This document shows, in pieces, positions 8,762-17,827 of a DNA stretch of 39,125 nt. The notes under the pieces were generated by a model, which worked only from the letters and a program-made list of their open reading frames with translations, was not told where the DNA came from and searched no databases. The stretch is from an uncultured Chromatiaceae bacterium. GTDB lineage: Bacteria > Pseudomonadota > Gammaproteobacteria > DRLM01. The DNA lies in the NCBI GenBank assembly GCA_945787555.1, contig CALZJG010000029.1:1-39125 (forward strand), read 5' to 3'. Position numbers and translations under genes: made by a program. Positions within the stretch are counted from its first letter, which is position 1; every line of letters begins with the position of its first letter.

Positions 8762-10552
8762 TCAACGATCGGCTGCCCCGGCCAAGGCATCGCGCAGCGG
8801 CTGCAAATAGTCTTCGTACTGCTTCCAGCGCTTCACGGAGCGCTCATAGATCGGCTCGCGCACTTGTTGATAGCTGGCGGTAGCGACCACGGGGCGTGCT
8901 ACATGAAATTCAAGGCAGCGCTCTTCCCACGGCAAGCCGATGAACTCCAGCAGTGCGCGACTGACCTGTTCCGGCTTTTCCACCAAGTCTTCGTAACGCA
9001 GCTCGTACATCGATAATTGCAACACCTCGCGCCAGTGCTGCATCACGCGTTGATACTGCCGATAGTAAAACCCCAATGCCTCGAGGTCGTAAGCATAGCT
9101 GTGTCTTCCGCCGAAATTCTGGAAATAGCACGACACACAAGTATCCAACGGATCACGCATGACATGAATGATGCGCGCCTGTGGGAATAGCATGGCGATG
9201 AGACCCAGGTGTAGAAAGTTGTGCGGCATTTTATCAACGATGCGCTCCGCATCGGGAAACAGCGCGGCGAGCTTCTCCAAATAACTCCCCGCCCACTGCT
9301 CGCCCTGCTCACGGCTTAACGCCGCGAGGCCTTGCCCCGCAAGCAGAGTATTCAACTCGAACGCCATCTCGGCGACTTCGTTCAACTCACCGGCCGCCTG
9401 CACCTGAGTATGCGCGCCGAGGATTTGCTCGACCAAGGTGGTGCCGGAACGCGGCATGCCCACCACGAACACCGGCCGTAGCGATTCATGACCGGCACGC
9501 GGCGCACTCGCCAAGGCCGCGGCGCTGAAGGTCTCGACTATGTGGTCCATTTGGGCCCGGCATTGCGCGGCATCAAACTGCACCGGCTTGAGACGATTGG
9601 CTGCGGCGAAATGCTCGAAAGCTTTGCCTGCCTCGCCGGCCCGATCATAAAGCTGGCCGAGATGAAAATGTGTCTGTTCGCGGTGCACATTACTGATGGG
9701 CACTTCCGCCAACAGGATTTCCAAACGCTGCACGGCATCCGCACGGTTGGACGCCGAGCGGCACACGCGCGCATAGGCGAGCGCGACTTCGGGACAGTCA
9801 CGATAGTACTGCAAAACCGGCTGCAGTTTTTGCAGCGCAGCCTGAGTATCGCCCAGGCGCTCAATGACGGCCGCCTCCACCGCCACGGCTTCCCAGTAGT
9901 CGGCGCGCAGGGATTGCGCCAGGCGCGCGCAACGCAAGGCCTCATCGAGCCGCCCTGCATCCAAATAGATTCCACTCTGGGCGTGATAGGCCTCGGCATG
10001 ATGCGGATCGAGGCGCTGCGCATGTTCAAAACAGGCCGCTGCCTCCTTAGTCCGGGCCAGGCGATGTAGGGCCTTGCCCAGCGAGAGGTGATATTGAGCG
10101 CGTTGTGGCGCCAGACCCACGGCTTGTTGATGCAGCTCCACCGCCTGGCGCAGATCGCCGTGACGTTGCTGCAAGCGGCCCAGCGACTCATAGGCGTCGG
10201 CGAGCCCGGGCTGCAGCGTCGCGGCACGCCGGTAACATTGTTCAGCCTCCGCAAATCTAAGCTCGGCGTCGGCCACCTCGGCCTGTAATTCCAACGCCTG
10301 ACCGAGATTGAGCAGGGCTTCGGGAAAATCGCGGCGCAAGGCCAGCGCGCGCCGCAAGGCCGCCACGGCGCCGCTGACATCACCCGCGCGTCCGCACAGG
10401 ATGCCCAGCATGCACCAGGATTCGGCGTCGCGGGGATCGCGTTGTGTCACTTGCTGGAAGAGCGTCAGGGCCTCCGCACTGCGATTGCCTTGCAGGCTCG
10501 CATAGGCTTGCCGCTTTTTGGTGCGCACGAGGACGCTTTGCTGTTTAGCCAT
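8762..10552 (-). CDS. TPR-repeat sulfotransferase family protein
   Basis: A 596-residue fusion of N-terminal tetratricopeptide repeats (about residues 10-340, roughly eight helical pairs with the usual A/G/L/Y/P pattern) and a C-terminal sulfotransferase domain (about 357-590). The PAPS 5'-phosphosulfate loop is GMPRSGTTLVEQIL (365-378). The 3'-phosphate-binding segment is MRDPLDTCVSCYF (465-477). Family members move sulfate from PAPS to hydroxyl or amine groups, often on saccharides or peptides, with the repeats thought to hold the acceptor. No signal peptide is seen, so it is cytoplasmic. The acceptor is unknown; no glycan or sulfate-activation genes are nearby. The ribosome site before the ATG at 10552 is weak (GGGA close to the start). 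Confidence 0.9.
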   Translation of the reverse strand: MAKQQSVLVRTKKRQAYASLQGNRSAEALTLFQQVTQRDPRDAESWCMLGILCGRAGDVSGAVAALRRALALRRDFPEALLNLGQALELQAEVADAELRFAEAEQCYRRAATLQPGLADAYESLGRLQQRHGDLRQAVELHQQAVGLAPQRAQYHLSLGKALHRLARTKEAAACFEHAQRLDPHHAEAYHAQSGIYLDAGRLDEALRCARLAQSLRADYWEAVAVEAAVIERLGDTQAALQKLQPVLQYYRDCPEVALAYARVCRSASNRADAVQRLEILLAEVPISNVHREQTHFHLGQLYDRAGEAGKAFEHFAAANRLKPVQFDAAQCRAQMDHIVETFSAAALASAPRAGHESLRPVFVVGMPRSGTTLVEQILGAHTQVQAAGELNEVAEMAFELNTLLAGQGLAALSREQGEQWAGSYLEKLAALFPDAERIVDKMPHNFLHLGLIAMLFPQARIIHVMRDPLDTCVSCYFQNFGGRHSYAYDLEALGFYYRQYQRVMQHWREVLQLSMYELRYEDLVEKPEQVSRALLEFIGLPWEERCLEFHVARPVVATASYQQVREPIYERSVKRWKQYEDYLQPLRDALAGAADR

Positions 10553-10638
10553 GTTCCCGACCCAATGTGTCTCCGACGTGAGATTTGTCGGCAGGGGGAC
10601 CGGGAATTCAAGCGAGCGGCATCACTACGGGGCCACAA

Positions 10639-11436
10639 TCACTCGCGTTTTTTCTCCTCGCGCTTGGCTTGCCGCCACAGTGTTTCCAGCTCCTCCAGGC
10701 TCACGCGCTGCGGATGCAGCTGGCGCTCGGCCAGCAAGGCTTCGATGCGGCGAAAACGGCGCTCGAAACGCAGACTGGTCTCACGCAACGCCGTTTCCGG
10801 ATCCACGTCGACATGCCGAGCTAGATTGACGCAGGCGAAAAGTAAATCGCCTATCTCATGGCGCAAGCGCTCGGGATGACGCTCGGCCAGCTCCGCACGC
10901 ACTTCCTCGCTCTCTTCAGCGATTTTTTCCAAGACCTTGAGCGGATCGTTCCAGTCGAAGCCGACGCGCGCGACACGACGCTGGACTTTCACGGCGCGGG
11001 TCATGGCCGGCAAGGTCGTGGGAATATGATCGAGCACGCCAGGCGGTCTACCTTGCGCCTTGGCGGCACGCTCCTCGGCCTTATAGCTTTCCCACGCCTC
11101 GGCCTGCGCCTCGGCACTGGCCACTTGCGCCTCACCGAACACATGCGGATGACGACGCGTGAGTTTATCGACGATAGCCGCCACCACGTCAGCGAATTGG
11201 AACTGGCCCTGCTCCTCGGCCAAGCGGGCATGGAACACCACTTGAAACAGCAAGTCACCCAATTCGTCCTTGAGGTCGGCCATATCTTTGCGCGCGATGG
11301 CGTCGGCGACTTCATAGGCTTCCTCGAGCGTGTGCGGCGCGATGGTGTCGAAATTCTGGGCGCGATCCCAGGGGCAACCTTCTTGTGGGTCGCGCAAGCG
11401 CGCCATGATGGCCAGCAATTCGTCGATATGACTCAC
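10639..11436 (-). CDS. mazG: Nucleoside triphosphate pyrophosphohydrolase MazG
   Basis: A house-cleaning NTP pyrophosphatase that hydrolyses nucleoside triphosphates to monophosphates and pyrophosphate. Two MazG half-domains are visible. The first has EEAYEVADAI followed by ELGDLLFQVVFHA; the second has EESEEVRAEL followed by HEIGDLLFACVN. Both carry the EExxE...ExxD metal-binding pattern. The open frame extends upstream to 11610, but I place the start at the GTG at 11436 (VSHIDELLAIMARLRD). This aligns with the E. coli N-terminus and gives about 265 residues, against 263 in E. coli. No strong ribosome site is visible. The gene is divergent from the AgcS symporter, and about 86 bases separate it from the sulfotransferase start downstream. 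Confidence 0.95.
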   Translation of the reverse strand: MSHIDELLAIMARLRDPQEGCPWDRAQNFDTIAPHTLEEAYEVADAIARKDMADLKDELGDLLFQVVFHARLAEEQGQFQFADVVAAIVDKLTRRHPHVFGEAQVASAEAQAEAWESYKAEERAAKAQGRPPGVLDHIPTTLPAMTRAVKVQRRVARVGFDWNDPLKVLEKIAEESEEVRAELAERHPERLRHEIGDLLFACVNLARHVDVDPETALRETSLRFERRFRRIEALLAERQLHPQRVSLEELETLWRQAKREEKKRE

Positions 11437-11568
11437 GAGGGCGATACCTGATACCTGATGGAAAGGAAGGCATGATAGCAAGCCGCGCCCGCCAGCGCCT
11501 AGCGTGAGGCTGTCTTCCCGCGCATTGCCTCGGTACCATGACGCGAGCGCGTCACCGGAGCGAATTGC
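11437..11568. promoter_or_regulatory. Divergent promoter region mazG / symporter
   Basis: About 130 bases between two divergent start codons must carry both transcription starts. No box pair close to consensus stands out. GGAG at 11557-11560 serves as ribosome site for the plus-strand ATG at 11569. Confidence 0.4.
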
Positions 11569-12948
11569 ATGGAAGCCTTGCTGAACCCACTCACCGAGTG
11601 GACCGGCCACCTGGCCGGTCTGCTATGGCAGAACTACCTCACTCTGGGCTTGTTGCTGGGTACCGGCATGTACCTCACCGTGCGCACCGGCTTCGTGCAA
11701 GTCCGCGGCTTCCGCCATGCCCTGAGCATAGTGCGCGGGCGCTACAGCAAGGCGGAAGACGTGGGTGAAGTTTCGCACTTCCAAGCACTGTCCACCGCGC
11801 TATCGGCCACCGTGGGTACCGGCAACATCGCCGGCGTGGCCACCGCGATCACGCTGGGCGGGCCGGGCGCCTTGTTTTGGATGTGGGTGACGGCCTTCAT
11901 CGGCATGGCCACCAAGTTCGCCGAGTGTTCACTGTCGCTCAAGTTCCGCGAAGTGGGGCCCAACGGGGAAGTGGCGGGCGGCCCCATGTACACGCTACTG
12001 CACGGGCTCAACATGCCGCGCCTGGCGGCGCTGTTCGCCACCTTCGCGCTCATCGCCTCGTTCGGCATCGGCAACATGGTGCAAGCCAATTCGATGGTGG
12101 ACGGTCTGGGCTTCATTTTCCCGCAAGTCAAGGAAGACGGCTGGCTGCTGGGCGTGGTGATGGCGGTCTTGGTGGGACTGGTGATCCTCGGCGGCGTGCG
12201 GCGCATCGCCAAAGTGGCCGCCACGCTGGTGCCGTTCATGGCGCTGTTCTATGTCGCCGCCGCCCTCCTGGTGTTACTCAACCACCTCGCTGATATCCCC
12301 GCCGCCTTGTTCACCATCCTCAATCACGCCCTCAACCCCTGGGCGGTCGGCGGCGCGGCAGTGGGCGAGGCAATCCGCTGGGGCGTGGCGCGCGGCCTGT
12401 TCTCCAACGAGGCCGGCCTGGGCTCCTCCCCGATGGCGCATGCCGCGGCCCGCACCAACGAACCGGTGCGCGAGGGACTGGTGGCGATGCTGGAACCCTT
12501 CATCGACACGCTGGTGATCTGCACCCTGACCGGGCTGGTGATCGTGGTCACTGGCGCCTACCTCGCGCCCGCCGAGGGCGTGGTCGGCGCGGCCTTGACC
12601 GCCTCCGCCTTCAGCCAGGTGCTGGGCGAAGGCGGCGCCTATGTGGTGGGCATCGGCCTGACCTTGTTCGCCTTCTCCACCATCATCGCCTGGTCTTATT
12701 ACGGGGATCGCGCCGCCAAGTTCTTGTTCGGCGCGCGCGCCGTGTTGCCCTATCGGGTGGTGTATACCCTGATGGTGGTATTCGGCGCCGCCGTCCCTCT
12801 ACACCTGGTTTGGAACCTGGCCGACATCACCAACTTATTGATGGCGCTACCCAACTTGATGAGCCTGCTGCTATTGGCGGCGCTGGTGCGCGGGCTGCAA
12901 AAGGACTATTTTTCCCGCCCGCACCCCCCGGTGGAACGAGAAAAATAG
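11569..12948 (+). CDS. Sodium:alanine/glycine symporter, AgcS family
   Basis: A 459-residue polytopic membrane protein with about ten hydrophobic helices, of the alanine-or-glycine:cation symporter family, which imports small neutral amino acids with Na+ or H+. Diagnostic segments include LSATVGTGNIAGVATAI in an early helix, ALFWMWVTAFIGMATKFAE, GGPMYTL, and RGLFSNEAGLGSSPMAHAAA in the second conserved block. Length matches the family (450-500 residues). The start has GGAG 8 bases upstream. It is probably a single-gene unit: the next plus-strand gene starts over 200 bases later. Whether it prefers alanine or glycine cannot be decided. Confidence 0.95.
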   Translation: MEALLNPLTEWTGHLAGLLWQNYLTLGLLLGTGMYLTVRTGFVQVRGFRHALSIVRGRYSKAEDVGEVSHFQALSTALSATVGTGNIAGVATAITLGGPGALFWMWVTAFIGMATKFAECSLSLKFREVGPNGEVAGGPMYTLLHGLNMPRLAALFATFALIASFGIGNMVQANSMVDGLGFIFPQVKEDGWLLGVVMAVLVGLVILGGVRRIAKVAATLVPFMALFYVAAALLVLLNHLADIPAALFTILNHALNPWAVGGAAVGEAIRWGVARGLFSNEAGLGSSPMAHAAARTNEPVREGLVAMLEPFIDTLVICTLTGLVIVVTGAYLAPAEGVVGAALTASAFSQVLGEGGAYVVGIGLTLFAFSTIIAWSYYGDRAAKFLFGARAVLPYRVVYTLMVVFGAAVPLHLVWNLADITNLLMALPNLMSLLLLAALVRGLQKDYFSRPHPPVEREK

Positions 12949-13170
12949 CCGCCCGCGCCCCTCTCGCAGCCCTTGTCAAGGTCAAGTTTTACTTGCTAAG
13001 TGCGCGCGTTTTATAGAGAATGTGGAAGATTAGTGTTTTGTCACCAGGACGGGTTTGCGGTGTTAACCTGTGTGGCAGTGCCGCGCCTTCCCCTGCCGGG
13101 ACATTGCGCGGCACCCTCCAGAACTAAACCCAATCATTTTGATCCGACGGAACGGCCGAGCCACTCCACC
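12949..13170 (+). other. Intergenic region upstream of SBBP protein
   Basis: A gap of 222 bases. It has an open frame in phase with the downstream gene back to 13000, but that reads as low-complexity leader rather than protein. The stretch contains AT-rich patches around 12990-13030 that could be promoter DNA. I found no well-spaced -35/-10 pair and no terminator hairpin for the symporter gene. Confidence 0.35.
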
Positions 13171-16100
13171 ATGCGAGGTGTCATGTTGCTGCGTCACGCC
13201 CCCGCCGTTCTGTTGCTAGCCTATTCGCTTGCCGCGCCGGCGCTATCACAGACTACTCTCCCCAGCGCCTTGCCGTTGGCCTTCGAGCCCTATGTCGGGA
13301 GCGCCGCGCAGGACACTCACTATGTGGCGCGCGGTCCCGGCTATGCTATGTATCTCGGCGCCGCCCACAGTGTCGTTTCCTTGCCTGGCGCACCGCCCCT
13401 GCGCTTCACCCTGCTGGGCGCCGATGCCCAGGCCGAGGGACGACCCCTGAGCCCGCTGAAGGGCGTCAGTCATTATCTGCACGGGGCCGAACCGCAGCGC
13501 TGGCGCACCCATGTCCCGCAGTGGGCAAAGCTCCGTTTCGACGCCGTCTATCCGGGCATCGACGTGACCTTTTACGGCAACCAGGGCCAGCTGGAGTACG
13601 ATTTCATCGTCCATGCTGGCGCCGATCCCGGGCAGATTGCCCTCTCCTACGAAGGCACCCGGGGCCTGGCCCTGGGCCCCGACGGCAGCCTGCTGCTCTA
13701 TACCGAGCGCGGCGTGCTGCGACAGCACCCTCCCTATTCCTACCAGCTCGGGCCCAACGGCCGCGAAACCGTGCCTTCTCGATATCTCGTCGAAGGTCAA
13801 CAGGTGCGCATCGCTCTGGGCTCGTACGACCCCGAGCGCACCCTGATCATCGATCCGGTGTTGACCTATTCGAGCTATCTGGGCGGCGCCGGCGAAGACG
13901 TGCTGACGGGCGTGGCATTGGACCCGGCCGGCAACGTCTATATCTCCGGCTACACCGACGCCCAATTGTTGCCTGCCCCGGACGGTGGTCCCAACCAGAA
14001 CGGCGGCGGAGGCCATCTGGATGCCTTCGTGACGAAACTCGATCCCACCGCCACGTCGGTGCTTTACACCACCTATTTCGGCGGCGCGGGGCTGGACATC
14101 GCCGAAGGCATCGCCGTGGACTCCAGCGGCAACGCCTACATCGCCGGCTTTACCGAATCGGCAGACTTTCCCGGCAGCAACAACACCCATTCCGGCGTGG
14201 ATGATGGCTTCGTGGTCAAACTCGATGCCACCGGCACTTTGAGCTTCACGCGCCTGCTGGGCGGCTCCGACAGTGATAGGTTGCGGGGTATCGCGGTGGA
14301 TGATGGCGGGCAAGTGCATGTCGTGGGCACCACCGCTTCCAGCGACATCGCCACCGTCAATCCGATGCAGCCCGCTCTCGCCGATACCATCGAACGCCGC
14401 TACAACGACGCTGGCGATCTGCTCGTCGCCAGGTTGGCCGCCGACGGCACCGTACGCTACGCCACCTACCTCGGCGGCGCAGACTTCGAAGAGGCGCGCG
14501 CCGTGGCGGCGGCGCCCGACGGCAGCGCCACCTACGTCGTGGGACGGACCTTCTCGTTGGATTTCCCGGTCACCGCGAACGCCGCCTATGCCACCAAGAA
14601 CAGCGCCGGCTGCACCGAATCGCAGGGCTGTTCCGACATCTATCTGGCGCGGCTGGATTACGACGGCAGCGTCCCGACGCTGGGCTATGGCAGCTACCTG
14701 GGCGGCGGTATCAATGATTTTGCCTACGCGGTCGCTGCGGATGCCGACGGCAACGTCTATGTCGGTGGCGCCACCGTCGCCTCCGACTTTCCTACCCGCA
14801 ACGCGCTGGACGACAGCCTGGACAGCTTCAGGGACGGCGCCCTGGCCCGCTTTGCCGCCGACGGCTCGCTGACTCACGCCACCTATCTCGGCGGCGACGA
14901 CTTCGATCAAGTGGACGCCCTGGTCGTGCACAATGATGACCTCTACGTGGGGGGGAGCACCGGTTCGTCAAACGGCTTGCCAACCCTCATCCCCTGGCAG
15001 GCGAACCACGCCGGCGGCGGCGACGCTTTCGTCATGAAGCTGACAGCGACTGGGTTGACACCAACCTACGCCAGCTATCTGGGCGGCACAGGGGCGGACG
15101 ATCTCGAGGCATTGGTCGTGGATCAGGCGGGCGCCTTGGTCGTCGTCGGCAACACCCGCTCCTTTGACTATCCGGTCAGAGAGGGCGCGCTGCAGGCCAG
15201 CCGACCGAGCACCTTCACCCGGGAAGGATTCATCACGCGCATCGCCGAGCTGCCGGCGGACTTGGAAGTCGTGCTCAGCGAACTCGAACCGGCGGTGGCG
15301 CAGCAAGGCAACGACTACCCCTATCAGGCGCGCGTTACCAATCTGGGGCCCGACATCGCTGTCGATGTGGCCCTGTCGGCCAATCTCACCGGGCCGGCCG
15401 AACTCATCGGTGTCCCGAGTCCCTGTGTGCTAAGCGGCGCCACCATCAATTGCGCCCTGGGCGCCATCCAAGCTGGCAGTTCCCTGACCTTGGATTTCAC
15501 CGCACGCGGCAACGCGTCGGGCACGGCCACGCTGAACGCCAGTGTGAGCACGGCGACCACACCCAGCGAAATCGAGCTAAGCAATAACAGCGACCGTGTC
15601 GACATGCGTATCAATGCACCGCCGAGCGCGCAAGATGGCTCGCTCACCACCGACGAGGACATCGCCAAGAACGGAGTGCTCAGCGGCAACGACGCGGAAA
15701 ACAACGGCCTGACCTTCCGCCTCGATAGCAATGGCAGCAAGGGCACCGCCGTCATCACCGACGCGGCGAGCGGCGCCTACACCTACACGCCGGCAAGCGA
15801 TGTCTTCGGCAGCGACAGCTTCACGTATTCGGTGGTGGACGGCGACGGCGCAGTCTCCAACATCGCCACGGTCACGGTCACCATCGCCCCGGTAAACGAC
15901 GCGCCGGAAGCGAACGATCAACTCCTGTTTGTACTGCTCAACACTCCCACCAGCGGCATCCTGACCGCCAGCGACATCGAGGGCGATACGCTGACCTATG
16001 AAATCGTCAGCAACGGCAGCGAGGGGTCGGCTGTCATCAGCGGCGACCCGACCAGCGGGGCTTACACCTACACGCCGCTAAATAGGCCCTCTCTAGAGGA

Positions 16101-17823
16101 CTTCAACACTATCCCCGATAGCTTCACATTCCGCACTCGAGATGCCAACAACGCGGTTTCGAATGTCGCCACCGTGACGGTCAATATTCATCCGCCCAAC
16201 GAAGCGCCGTTGGCACAGAACGGCCAACTGGCGGTGACCGAAGACCTCGCCGTCAACGGCACGCTCACGGCCAGCGATCCGGATGGCCATAGCCTCACCT
16301 TCCGCCTCATTCAGGCACCGAGCAATGGCACGGTGGCGATCACCGATCCGGTCAGCGGCGCCTATACCTACACACCCCATCCGAATGCCAATGGTAACGA
16401 CAGTTTTAGCTTCGCTGCCGATGATTGGCTGTTCAGCTCCAACATCGCCACGATGAGCATTACCATCCAGGCCGTCAACGACGCACCTCGCGCCGACGCC
16501 GACAGCTTGACCTTGGCCGAGAACAGCAGCGCCAGCGTGGACGTGCTCGGCAATGACAACGACCCGGACGGCGATGCACTCACTATTCTCTCGTTCACGC
16601 AACCGGCCCACGGCAGCCTCAGCCATGACGGCGTCGGGCGCTACACTTATCGACCGGAAGTAAACTACAGCGGCAGCGACACTTTCAGCTATACCGTGCG
16701 AGACCCAAGCGGACTCACCGCCAGCGCCGCGGTCGCCATAACCGTCACCAACGTGGACAACCCCCCACTGCTGGACCGACGCGGCATCAATGGCTTGATC
16801 CTGGCCGCGGGCATGACCGACCGGCTGCCCTTGGGGGTGATCGATCCCGACATCGACAGCGACAATGACACTCATACCTACACCGTGTCCGCCACCACCC
16901 TGGGGAGCGCCCATTTCGAGGGTAGTATTCTGAGTTACACCGCGACCACGCCCGGCAGCGAAAAAGTCCTGCTGACCGTGACCGACAGCAGCGGCCTGCA
17001 AGATAGCTACGAGTTACCCATCACCGTCAATCCACTACTCACTCCCGACATCGACGGCGACGGCGTATCCGACGATCAAGCCAGAGCCGTCGGCCTCGAC
17101 CCCATCACTGCCGGCGGCGACACCGACCGCGACGGCATCCCCGACCGCCATGAAATCGGCGACCCCGCCACATCCACTGACAGCGACAGTGACGGCGTCA
17201 TCGACGCCTTGGAAGTCGGTGAGGCGGCGCACAGCCCCCAACGTATGCGCTTCGTCGTGCCACATCCGATCGCCGCCAAACAGCGGCTGGATGACTTGGG
17301 TGGCAAAACCATCACCATCACCGCGCTCACGACGGGGGTCAGGATCGACACCCAACGTCGCCGCGATGACAATTCACTGCCGCTGTACGTGATCAGCGAA
17401 CTGCCCGCCCCGGAAGTGAGTTTCAGCTACCCGCTCGGTGTGCTGTGGTTCACCGTCACCAATTTCAGCCAGGGTGGCGCCCAGATCGAGATACAGCTCC
17501 CGGAAGTCGACCTGCCCGAGCTTTCCGTGATACGCGCCATGGGTCGCAACGATCGTTGGCTCACCATCGCCGAAGGCACAGCCACCTTGCGCCGTGATAC
17601 TCGTACCATACTGCTCAATATCGAGAACGACGCCATTTATGATCGCACCGTAGGCGCCACCATCGACCTGGCGTTAGGCCTAGGCGTGGAAGAAGAAGCG
17701 CCGCTACGTGCCGCCACCAGCGCGAGAGGCAGCGGGGGGGGTGCCCTACATGGGGTGGTGCTACTGCTGCTGGGTGGGGCATGGTTGGCGCGCCGTGCAC
17801 GATCGCGCATCCCCACGTGCTAG
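13171..17823 (+). CDS. Exported SBBP / cadherin-like repeat protein with GlyGly-CTERM tail
   Basis: About 1550 residues from the ATG at 13171, chosen because a signal peptide follows at once (MRGVMLLRHAPAVLLLAYSL, cleavage near ALS-Q); the frame is open back to 13000, and ATG 13183 is also possible. Domains in order: N-terminal beta domain (35-235); SBBP beta-propeller repeats, each with D..GNVY.. and YLGG motifs (235-690); a DUF11-like domain (693-810); about five cadherin/VCBS-like beta repeats ending in VNDAP or similar (820-1280); calcium-type DxDxDG repeats (1290-1345, e.g. DIDGDGVSDD, DTDRDGIPD); a choice-of-anchor-like domain (1352-1500). The tail is GSGGGALHG, then a hydrophobic helix and ARRARSR, a GlyGly-CTERM signal processed by rhombosortase and exported by type II secretion in known cases. 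It is likely a calcium-dependent surface or secreted protein. The partner protease is not in the window. Confidence 0.85.
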   Translation: MRGVMLLRHAPAVLLLAYSLAAPALSQTTLPSALPLAFEPYVGSAAQDTHYVARGPGYAMYLGAAHSVVSLPGAPPLRFTLLGADAQAEGRPLSPLKGVSHYLHGAEPQRWRTHVPQWAKLRFDAVYPGIDVTFYGNQGQLEYDFIVHAGADPGQIALSYEGTRGLALGPDGSLLLYTERGVLRQHPPYSYQLGPNGRETVPSRYLVEGQQVRIALGSYDPERTLIIDPVLTYSSYLGGAGEDVLTGVALDPAGNVYISGYTDAQLLPAPDGGPNQNGGGGHLDAFVTKLDPTATSVLYTTYFGGAGLDIAEGIAVDSSGNAYIAGFTESADFPGSNNTHSGVDDGFVVKLDATGTLSFTRLLGGSDSDRLRGIAVDDGGQVHVVGTTASSDIATVNPMQPALADTIERRYNDAGDLLVARLAADGTVRYATYLGGADFEEARAVAAAPDGSATYVVGRTFSLDFPVTANAAYATKNSAGCTESQGCSDIYLARLDYDGSVPTLGYGSYLGGGINDFAYAVAADADGNVYVGGATVASDFPTRNALDDSLDSFRDGALARFAADGSLTHATYLGGDDFDQVDALVVHNDDLYVGGSTGSSNGLPTLIPWQANHAGGGDAFVMKLTATGLTPTYASYLGGTGADDLEALVVDQAGALVVVGNTRSFDYPVREGALQASRPSTFTREGFITRIAELPADLEVVLSELEPAVAQQGNDYPYQARVTNLGPDIAVDVALSANLTGPAELIGVPSPCVLSGATINCALGAIQAGSSLTLDFTARGNASGTATLNASVSTATTPSEIELSNNSDRVDMRINAPPSAQDGSLTTDEDIAKNGVLSGNDAENNGLTFRLDSNGSKGTAVITDAASGAYTYTPASDVFGSDSFTYSVVDGDGAVSNIATVTVTIAPVNDAPEANDQLLFVLLNTPTSGILTASDIEGDTLTYEIVSNGSEGSAVISGDPTSGAYTYTPLNRPSLEDFNTIPDSFTFRTRDANNAVSNVATVTVNIHPPNEAPLAQNGQLAVTEDLAVNGTLTASDPDGHSLTFRLIQAPSNGTVAITDPVSGAYTYTPHPNANGNDSFSFAADDWLFSSNIATMSITIQAVNDAPRADADSLTLAENSSASVDVLGNDNDPDGDALTILSFTQPAHGSLSHDGVGRYTYRPEVNYSGSDTFSYTVRDPSGLTASAAVAITVTNVDNPPLLDRRGINGLILAAGMTDRLPLGVIDPDIDSDNDTHTYTVSATTLGSAHFEGSILSYTATTPGSEKVLLTVTDSSGLQDSYELPITVNPLLTPDIDGDGVSDDQARAVGLDPITAGGDTDRDGIPDRHEIGDPATSTDSDSDGVIDALEVGEAAHSPQRMRFVVPHPIAAKQRLDDLGGKTITITALTTGVRIDTQRRRDDNSLPLYVISELPAPEVSFSYPLGVLWFTVTNFSQGGAQIEIQLPEVDLPELSVIRAMGRNDRWLTIAEGTATLRRDTRTILLNIENDAIYDRTVGATIDLALGLGVEEEAPLRAATSARGSGGGALHGVVLLLLGGAWLARRARSRIPTC

Positions 17824-17827
17824 GGCG

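Noticed and set aside
12949-13170. Search for a cyclic di-GMP or other riboswitch before the SBBP gene
   Set aside because: No consensus core or convincing paired elements were found.
13246-14931. 561-codon open frame antisense to the SBBP gene
   Set aside because: It is a product of the GC-rich, codon-biased coding strand; it overlaps a well-supported gene fully and shows no family features.
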